The position numbers were made by a program, and so were the translations under genes. 64,000 nt of DNA. Origin: Streptococcus sp. LYSM12. Its GTDB lineage: Bacteria > Bacillota > Bacilli > Lactobacillales > Streptococcaceae. The first letter of the stretch is position 1, and every line of letters begins with the position of its first letter. The notes beneath the pieces are model-generated. The model saw only the letters and a list, made by a program, of their open reading frames with translations, ran no database searches and was not told the DNA's origin. This document shows, piece by piece, positions 57,977 to 64,000 of this stretch. The stretch is from the NCBI RefSeq assembly GCF_004569635.1, contig NZ_SPOZ01000005.1:1-64000 (forward strand). The letters run 5' to 3'.

Positions 57977-58082
57977 GATAGTCTTTTAGTTTGCTTTTCG
58001 TACTAGGAAACGAGCTGCAGGCTGTACTGGAGTACGGTAAAGAGAGTTAACGAAGTCATACAAGATACACTAAATGGCTATA
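57977..58082 (-). mobile_element. MITE, G subfamily (106 bp)
   Basis: GATAGTCTTTTAGTTTGC ... ATACACTAAATGGCTATA; core GAGCTGCAGGCTGTACTGGA. It ends nine bases from the udk stop. Confidence 0.82.
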
Positions 58083-58090
58083 CAATTCTC

Positions 58091-58720
58091 TTAGCCACGA
58101 CTGCACAAGATGCTCTCAACCTTGGTGTTGAGTAAGTCGATTGCTACGACATTAGACACTCCCTCTGGGATGACGATATCAGCATAGCGTTTGGTAGGCT
58201 CAATAAATTGATGATACATGGGCTTTACCACACCAAGATATTGTTCAATAACGCTATCTAGGCTACGCCCCCGCTCTTCCATATCCCGCTTAATCCGACG
58301 GATAATCCGCACATCATCATCAGTATCCACAAAAATCTTAATATCCATTAAATCACGCAGTCGCTTATCTTCTAAGACAAGAATTCCCTCTACAATGAAG
58401 ACATCCTGTGGTTCTTGGTGATAAGTCTTCTCAGAACGAGTATGCTGGGTATAATCGTAAATTGGAATATCAACCCCTCGACCTGCCAACAATTCACTAA
58501 GATGATAAATCATCAAATCTGTATCAAAAGCCAATGGATGATCATAGTTGGTCAAAATCCGTTCTTCAAAGGTCAAATGTGATTGATTTTTATAGTAGGA
58601 ATCGTGCTCAATCATCGAAATTCGAGCGTTAGGGAAATTGTTCAAAATAGCGCGTGAAACACTGGTTTTTCCACCTCCTGAACCACCAGTTACGCCAATA
58701 ATAATCGGTTTTTGTGCCAT
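58091..58720 (-). CDS. udk: Uridine kinase
   Basis: Pyrimidine salvage: phosphorylates uridine and cytidine. P-loop [16 protein letters not shown] at about residues 9-24, [18 protein letters not shown] and the lid [16 protein letters not shown] are seen. 209 residues. GGAGTG precedes the ATG. Single gene. Confidence 0.95.
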   Translation of the reverse strand: MAQKPIIIGVTGGSGGGKTSVSRAILNNFPNARISMIEHDSYYKNQSHLTFEERILTNYDHPLAFDTDLMIYHLSELLAGRGVDIPIYDYTQHTRSEKTYHQEPQDVFIVEGILVLEDKRLRDLMDIKIFVDTDDDVRIIRRIKRDMEERGRSLDSVIEQYLGVVKPMYHQFIEPTKRYADIVIPEGVSNVVAIDLLNTKVESILCSRG

Positions 58721-59066
58721 CGGTCACTCCTCATTTGTATTCATCCTATTGTACCATAAAAAGCCCCTCCGTGCAGGACAAAGACAGGAACGTTTTTTTA
58801 GTGAAATGTACATTTCTGAATTTCAATCGTCCATATTTTCTGTAAAAAAGGAGGAATACTGTAGCTGCTTTCTCCATGGACATACCTCTTACTGCCTACT
58901 CTATAAAATCAATAGCGAGTGAGCGTTCACAATTAAGAATTATGAAAGATTGAAGATAAGGATAACGAAGCTGGTCTCCCTCAAACCAACGAAAGCTTCC
59001 CACTCCCACCATTCTCACTCCATTCATGGTATAATAGTCTTATTACACAAGCAAAAGGATTACATC
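58721..59066. other. Divergent promoter gap between udk and the oxidoreductase gene
   Basis: TGGTATAAT (about 59027-59035) is an extended -10 for the oxidoreductase, with AAGGA before its ATG. No other feature recognised. Confidence 0.5.
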
Positions 59067-60068
59067 ATGTTAAAACTGGGCATTATTGGAACAGGGGCTA
59101 TTGCACATCATTTTGTCGCAGCAGCTCACGCAACAAAAAAATACCAACTCACAGCAGTCTATTCACGAACTATGGAAACTGCAAAATCATTTGCACAGGA
59201 CTATGAATCAGAGGTCAATCTCTATATAACTATAGAGGAATTGTTAGCAAGTACTATCGACATTCTCTACATCGCAAGTCCCAATTCCCTCCACTATGAG
59301 CAAGCCAAGTCTGCACTCAAGGCGAGAAAGCATGTCATTGTTGAAAAGCCAGCTGTCACACGTCCCAATGAGTGGACTGACTTGGTAGAAACTGCAAAAG
59401 AAAAGAAAGTCTTCATCTTTGAAGCAGCCCGCAATTATCACGAAAATGCCTTTACTGTCATTGCTGATTTTTTAGCTGACAAGGATGTATGGGGTGCACA
59501 TTTTAGCTATATGAAGTATTCCTCCAAGATGCCCGACCTCCTAGCAGGAAAAACTCCAAATGTCTTTTCGAGTCGGTTTGCAGGCGGTGCTCTCATGGAT
59601 TTGGGGATTTATCCTGTCTATGCCAGCATTCGTCTCTTTGGATCTCCAGTTGATGCCCACTATCTGGCTCATCATCTGCCAAATAGGATTGATGTAAACG
59701 GTTCTGGTCAGCTGATTTATAAAGATTTCCAAGTGACAATTCAAACAGGGAAAAATAGTCATAGCTCACTCCCTGCAGAAATCTACACTAATCAGGGAAC
59801 ACTTGTATTGGATTCGATTGAGCATATCAGTTCTGCTATTTTCTACCCACTACAAGGAGAACCCCAGCCCTTGGCTATTTCAAAGGCAGCACATACCATG
59901 TTGGAGGAAGTAGTCCAATTTGCAAACATGATTGCCCAGCCACAACCTGACCTTTATGAAAGCTGGCTTCTTGCAGCACAGGCCGTCCACACTACTCTCT
60001 ACCGCATGCGGCAGACTGCCCATATCCATTTTGAAGGAGATTTAAATGAAGATGACACTTCCCGCTAG
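59067..60068 (+). CDS. Gfo/Idh/MocA-family oxidoreductase
   Basis: 333 residues. N-terminal Rossmann fold KLGIIGTGAIAHHFVAAAHA (residues 2-21), the EKPAVT segment with the conserved Lys, and the C-terminal alpha/beta domain (GGALMDLGIYPVYASI). Substrate unknown; such enzymes act on sugars or cyclitols. The ATG at 59067 has AAGGA eight bases upstream; the longer frame from 58950 crosses the promoter. Its end overlaps the helicase gene by 23 bases. Confidence 0.85.
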   Translation: MLKLGIIGTGAIAHHFVAAAHATKKYQLTAVYSRTMETAKSFAQDYESEVNLYITIEELLASTIDILYIASPNSLHYEQAKSALKARKHVIVEKPAVTRPNEWTDLVETAKEKKVFIFEAARNYHENAFTVIADFLADKDVWGAHFSYMKYSSKMPDLLAGKTPNVFSSRFAGGALMDLGIYPVYASIRLFGSPVDAHYLAHHLPNRIDVNGSGQLIYKDFQVTIQTGKNSHSSLPAEIYTNQGTLVLDSIEHISSAIFYPLQGEPQPLAISKAAHTMLEEVVQFANMIAQPQPDLYESWLLAAQAVHTTLYRMRQTAHIHFEGDLNEDDTSR

Positions 60069-61128
60069 TTGGCAAGACCAATTAGACAGCGCAGGTTTTA
60101 CCAGTTTTACCCCTATTCAAGAACAGATTTTTGAGCCGATTCGGGCGGGGGAAACCATCCTTGGTATCAGCCCGACAGGGACTGGAAAAACTCTCGCCTA
60201 CCTGCTACCTAGTCTCTTGAATATCCAGCCCCAAAAAGCCCAACAGTTGCTCATTTTAGCTCCAAATACAGAACTTGCTGGACAACTATTTGATGTTTGT
60301 AAAACCTGGGCTGAATTGATTGGACTTCAAGTACAGTTATTTCTATCTGGATCCAGCCAAAAACGTCAAATTGAACGCTTGAAAAAAGGACCTGAGATTC
60401 TGATTGGCACTCCTGGTCGGATTTTTGAGCTTATCAAACTCAAAAAAATCAAGATGACACATGTCAATACCATTATCCTAGATGAGTTTGACCAATTACT
60501 CAGCGATTCTCAGTATCCTTTTGTCGATAAGATTTGTCGCTACGCACCACGCAATCACCAGTTCATTTACATGAGTGCAACCAACCAAGTTGACCCAGAT
60601 AAACTAGCTCCAGACACCCGTACCATTGCTGTTGACAACATGGAATTGACCAATATCCAGCACTTCTACTTGCAAGTTGATAAGAGAGAAAAAGTTGACT
60701 TACTTCGCAAGCTGTCCCACGTTGAAGACTTCCGTGGTCTTATCTTTTTCAATTCACTCTCTGATCTTGGCAGTGCAGAGGAGAAATTACAATACCGTGG
60801 CATCGAGGCCGTTTCCCTTGCGAGCGATGTCAATGTCAAATTCCGCAAGGTCATCTTGGAACAATTTAAAAACCATACCCTCACCTTGCTTCTCGCAACA
60901 GACTTGGTTGCGCGTGGCATTGATATTGATGCTCTTGAATGCGTTGTCAACTACGAGGTTCCACGCAATCAAGAAACCTATACCCACCGAGCAGGACGGA
61001 CCGGTCGCATGGGACAAAACGGCTTCGTCATTACCCTCATTAGCCATCCAGAAGAGCTAAAAGCACTTAAAAAATACGCTTCCGTCCGCCAATTAGTTCT
61101 CAAAAATCAGATGCTATATGTGGAGTAA
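60046..61128 (+). CDS. DEAD-box-type RNA helicase with DEFD motif II
   Basis: 360 residues: only the two RecA domains and no basic tail. Q motif FTSFTPIQEQ, motif I SPTGTGKT, GTPGR, motif II DEFD instead of DEAD, SAT, ARGIDID, HRAGRTGRMG. Similar small helicases (CshB/YfmL type) help ribosome assembly. GAAGGAG six bases upstream of the ATG, inside the oxidoreductase gene, so the two are coupled. Confidence 0.87.
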   Translation: MKMTLPASWQDQLDSAGFTSFTPIQEQIFEPIRAGETILGISPTGTGKTLAYLLPSLLNIQPQKAQQLLILAPNTELAGQLFDVCKTWAELIGLQVQLFLSGSSQKRQIERLKKGPEILIGTPGRIFELIKLKKIKMTHVNTIILDEFDQLLSDSQYPFVDKICRYAPRNHQFIYMSATNQVDPDKLAPDTRTIAVDNMELTNIQHFYLQVDKREKVDLLRKLSHVEDFRGLIFFNSLSDLGSAEEKLQYRGIEAVSLASDVNVKFRKVILEQFKNHTLTLLLATDLVARGIDIDALECVVNYEVPRNQETYTHRAGRTGRMGQNGFVITLISHPEELKALKKYASVRQLVLKNQMLYVE

Positions 61129-61212
61129 TACTAATCAATTCAACATTTACTGTTTGAACTGCATTGGGTATAGCCTACTTGTTGAACTTTAGACCCAGCT
61201 TCACTATCTTTT

Positions 61213-61583
61213 TCCTGAGAGTGGGAAAGAACTCAAAACACATAAGAAAGAGTTCGATTTTTACCTTATTTCCTGCATTCTAGCTTCGGGCTAAAACGGT
61301 CTATTCCCAGACCGTCTCACTCCCACCCCCGCACAGCTCCAACAGTCAGAGTAGTGAGGACATGAAGCCAACGAGTTCGCAGCAATCCTAGAGGTCAGAT
61401 GTGGAGTGGGAAACAGGAACAAATATGAGTAAAAAGCTCCAGTGGAGCTTTTTAGCCTGTTCCCTTAAAACAAAAAGGATCCGCAGTTCATTTCCCACCT
61501 TCAACGGCAGGATAGCCATTGAAGCAAATAACCACTGCGTCAACATCATTCAGTTCGCTGGGACCTTTGCCCAACCTCTTCAG
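61213..61583 (+). repeat. LR1 intergenic repeat, uninterrupted
   Basis: GAGTGGGAAAGAACTC, CCTGCATTCTAGCTTCGGGC, GTGGGAAACAGGAACAAATA, TGAGTAAAAAGCTCCAGTGG (empty TA at 61430-61431), AGGATAGCCATTGAAGCAAA. It has a small deletion after CAGAGTAGTGA compared with the 46930 copy. Confidence 0.75.
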
Positions 61584-61623
61584 ATATTGATAGTTAGAAA
61601 GGATAGGCTACATAGAATATAAT

Positions 61624-61660
61624 GAAAAACGAGGTTGGGTATTGTTTTCCCAACCTCGTT
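61624..61660 (-). terminator. pgdA terminator
   Basis: Minus strand AACGAGGTTGGG / CCCAACCTCGTT, 12-bp stem followed by TTTTCATT. Confidence 0.7.
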
Positions 61661-61764
61661 AAACTATATCGTCTGAACAGTTCGAGCTAACTATCCATAG
61701 TCCAGGGACTAAAAATTAGAAAGCAATGCCAGAACAGTGGATTCGTTTACTCCAATTCTAGAAA

Positions 61765-61923
61765 TATAGTCATTTCATTTATATTTTTATTACTTCGTTC
61801 ACTCGTCTTGCTGTACCATTGAGAAAAGTTACACTTTTCTTATCTGTCGCTTGAAATAGTTATCAACTATTTCAACTACCTGCGACTCCTTGCCTCGTAC
61901 TAAAAATAAACGAAACGGCTATA
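61765..61923 (+). mobile_element. MITE, C subfamily, long form with two hairpins (159 bp)
   Basis: TATAGTCATTTCATTTATA ... AATAAACGAAACGGCTATA. Same two-hairpin insert as at 57653, with a single base change between the hairpins (CTGTCGC vs CTGTCAC). Confidence 0.85.
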
Positions 61924-61977
61924 AAAGAGCAAGAACAATCAGGACTTCAAAATCACGACCTTGTCCCCAGATCCATT

Positions 61978-63375
61978 TTATTGAGCAGGACGGGCTGACT
62001 GCTGATCATAATAAATCAACTGCGGATTCAAATTATTTCCGAGCAATTCGCTTACAGTCACCGATTGATAGCCTTGACTTGAGAGTTCATCTAAGACAGA
62101 GGTCAAGGAATTAACTGTTGATTGATGAATATCGTGCATTAAGATTATACTTCCTGGATAGATACAGGTCTTGATCTCATTCAAGATAGCTACGGGATTC
62201 CGACTCTGCCAGTCTTTTGAATCGACAGACCAATAGATGACTGGCATCTGCATAATAGATATAACAGACTGGTTAACCGAACCATAAGGTGGACGCATCA
62301 TAGTCGGAGCTTGTCCAGTAACATTTTTAATCACTTCTTGAGTCTTCTTTATTTCTTGTCTGACTTGATCATCTGATAATGTGACAAGGTTGGCATGATC
62401 CCATGTATGATTAGCTACTTCATGCCCCTCTGCAACAATCCGTTTTAGAAGTTCCTCATTCCCTGGAACATTTTGCCCCAGAATAAAAAACGTTGCTTTC
62501 ACATTGTATCTCTTTAGAATATCAAGGACCTGCGGTGTAGTAGTAGCATTTGGTCCATCATCAAATGTCAGTGCTATTCGTTTTTGATGCTTTTTGGCCT
62601 CTTCTTCAGCCTGATAGGCCGCATAGGCTTCTTGGTCGCTATGCGCTAGATATTCACTTCTTACAATCCCAAAAATAGCAGAAATTGGAAGCGCAATCTG
62701 CTTGAGTTGAAACTCTTTTTCTGCTACTTCAAGTTTCAACTGTCCCGGTTCATACACAAATGGATAATCCATCAAGTTGCTAGCTTCAAATTGGTCAACT
62801 ATTTCTTTCACCTCTGCTTCTGCAACTTGCTTAGTTGTCAAATCAGCTTTCAACTGATTTCCAAAAGCCGTTTTTAAAGCGCCACTATCCGTCACAAGGC
62901 TTTCAAGTGTAAAGGGTTGCTGCTCCATTGTTAGGAGCAAGATAGCTCCTGTTTCTTTTTCAGCAGGCACTATCGAAAAAGGCTTCACTTGATAGCGTTC
63001 TGATTGAATTTGCTTAGCTTTTACACCCGTAAAATGGGTCGTAGCATCTTTAAGCGATACAAAAAAGAGCTCCTTGGTCTTGCCATTAGGCTTTTCAGTT
63101 CCGATTTTCTCTTCAATATAGGTCTTTATTTTTTCTTTAAAAACCGTATTTTCTCGTCCATTGTCATCCTTAGGAATCCCTGCTTCAACATGGATAGAAC
63201 CAATATTGCCTTTTTGAATAAGCTGATGCTTCTTGTCAAATAACTGCGCCTGCTTCTCCGCAATAAAATGAGTAACTTTCTGATTTTGAAAATAGGCAAA
63301 TGCCTGAGTTCCTAAAAGGACAGCAAGCCCCACCAAGACTAGATTTACGATAATAAGAACGATTCCTTTTTTCAT
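61978..63375 (-). CDS. pgdA: Peptidoglycan N-acetylglucosamine deacetylase
   Basis: 465 residues. One N-terminal transmembrane anchor (about 4-28), an extracellular N-terminal region (about 40-260), and a NodB-type polysaccharide deacetylase domain (about 275-450) with TFDDGPNA (catalytic Asp), HTWDHANL (metal His pair), RPPYGSVN and the C-terminal MHDIHQ. Deacetylation of cell-wall GlcNAc gives lysozyme resistance and is a virulence trait in pneumococcus and S. suis. Single gene with its own terminator. Confidence 0.9.
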   Translation of the reverse strand: MKKGIVLIIVNLVLVGLAVLLGTQAFAYFQNQKVTHFIAEKQAQLFDKKHQLIQKGNIGSIHVEAGIPKDDNGRENTVFKEKIKTYIEEKIGTEKPNGKTKELFFVSLKDATTHFTGVKAKQIQSERYQVKPFSIVPAEKETGAILLLTMEQQPFTLESLVTDSGALKTAFGNQLKADLTTKQVAEAEVKEIVDQFEASNLMDYPFVYEPGQLKLEVAEKEFQLKQIALPISAIFGIVRSEYLAHSDQEAYAAYQAEEEAKKHQKRIALTFDDGPNATTTPQVLDILKRYNVKATFFILGQNVPGNEELLKRIVAEGHEVANHTWDHANLVTLSDDQVRQEIKKTQEVIKNVTGQAPTMMRPPYGSVNQSVISIMQMPVIYWSVDSKDWQSRNPVAILNEIKTCIYPGSIILMHDIHQSTVNSLTSVLDELSSQGYQSVTVSELLGNNLNPQLIYYDQQSARPAQ

Positions 63376-63466
63376 TTTTATCTCACACTTCCTACTTCTC
63401 TAACAATCATCCCTCAATGAAAAAAGCAAGTCCCTTCTGTTTCATCCGCTTCTTGCCTCTTACTTT

Positions 63467-63850
63467 CTAATCCGCTCGAATAACTTCTACCCGATAACCG
63501 TCTGGATCCGTGACAAAATAATAGTGTCCAGGATTGCCTGGTAGACCAGACAAATCAGTTGTTGGATAACCTTGTGCCTTATGCTTCGCATTGTCTCCCT
63601 CTAAATCATCTGAAGAAAGCGCCAAATGTGAAAAACCATCACCTACTACGTACGGACCATGGTCATAATTATAGGTCAATTCCAGCTCAAATTCATCTCC
63701 AGGAAGCCCCAAATACACCAATGTAAACTTATGCTCAGGATAATCCTTGCGACGTATTTCCTTAAAGCCAAAAGCTCTTTCATAAAATTCCTGAGAAGCT
63801 TCTAAATTTTCAACACGCAGACAAGCGTGTAACATTTTCTTACTTGCCAT
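63467..63850 (-). CDS. gloA: Lactoylglutathione lyase (glyoxalase I, VOC family)
   Basis: 127 residues, VOC fold with two beta-alpha-beta-beta-beta modules. Metal ligands are expected at His8 (LHACLRVEN), Glu in FELELTYN, His in GFSHLALSS and Glu in YRVEVI. Detoxifies methylglyoxal. AAGGAG precedes the ATG, and TGGTATAAT lies upstream. Separated from pgdA by ~90 bases; may be a separate unit. Confidence 0.9.
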   Translation of the reverse strand: MASKKMLHACLRVENLEASQEFYERAFGFKEIRRKDYPEHKFTLVYLGLPGDEFELELTYNYDHGPYVVGDGFSHLALSSDDLEGDNAKHKAQGYPTTDLSGLPGNPGHYYFVTDPDGYRVEVIRAD

Positions 63851-63949
63851 TTCAATCTCCTTTTCTCACTATACTATCACTTGCATTATACCATAATTAT
63901 TTATTTTCTCATGTATAGAAGATGTAACATCCGACTAATCTACCTGTTT

Positions 63950-64000
63950 TATAGTCATTTCGTTTATCTTTTATTACTTCGTTCACTCGTCTTGCTGTAC
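63950..64000 (+). mobile_element. MITE, C subfamily, cut by window end
   Basis: TATAGTCATTTCGTTTATC then ACTCGTCTTGCTGTAC up to the window end, following the C-type core. Confidence 0.75.

Larger units (their letters stand above)
61129..61977. other. Gap with LR1, terminator and a long MITE
   Basis: Apart from the LR1 copy (61213-61583), the hairpin at 61624-61660 and the MITE at 61765-61923, I see no gene. Confidence 0.6.

Overview
The window is a low-GC, housekeeping-rich stretch of a Streptococcus chromosome. The best fit is Streptococcus suis or a close relative. Pointers to the genus are the vicRKX (walRKJ) set, the divergent ccpA/pepQ pair, a comEA-comEC operon behind a streptococcal ComX box, the paired diacylglycerol glycosyltransferases (CpoA type), PBP2b-recR-ddl-murF order, and a DUF3272-type small protein beside birA and dnaX. 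The species is an inference; no rRNA or tRNA gene was found.

Layout. 1-300: end of an IS630-family transposase. 0.4-8.6 kb: holA, an AMP-forming acyl ligase, comEC/comEA, plsC, and trmN6-like plus GIY-YIG genes. 8.7-18.4 kb: GNAT, an isoprenylcysteine methyltransferase-like protein, an sdpRI-like repressor/immunity pair, cshA, corA, a membrane-anchored protein, a PH-domain protein, prfC and a YwaF-like protein. 18.5-26 kb: murF, ddl, recR, pbp2b. 27-30 kb: vicX-vicK-vicR. 30.7-38.6 kb: a conserved unknown, thrS, a MazG-like ORF behind a T-box, an rgg-like pseudogene and two glycolipid glycosyltransferases. 39.9-49.9 kb: ccpA, pepQ, a MerR/TipAS regulator, tgt, a DUF975 protein, an M42 peptidase, birA and DUF3272. 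50-57.4 kb: dnaX with an fRMsr gene, then leuA-leuB-DUF1294-leuC-leuD behind a leucine-rich leader peptide and attenuator. 58-64 kb: udk, a Gfo/Idh oxidoreductase with an overlapping helicase, pgdA and gloA.

The unusual part is between the genes. About twenty copies of a ~106-bp element with 17-bp inverted ends (TATAGTCATTTCGTTTA type) fill the intergenic regions. The ends match the right end of the IS630-family element at the window start. Empty versus filled sites inside other repeats show insertion at TA. The copies fall into two subfamilies (called G and C here), with C copies nested inside G copies. There is also a ~160-bp form carrying two extra hairpins, and one apparently collapsed composite. 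Two longer intergenic repeat families (called LR1, ~390 bp, and LR2) sit at gene ends and are targets for the small element. This resembles in size and logic the pneumococcal RUP/IS630 relationship, but the sequence seems different.

Regulatory signals visible in sequence: a ComX box at comEA; a leucine attenuator with CodY-like boxes; a T-box set apart from thrS; a palindrome under the sdpR-like promoter; a 19-bp-spacer MerR promoter; a possible structured cshA leader; and five genes whose extended -10 box places the transcript start on the ATG (candidate leaderless mRNAs).
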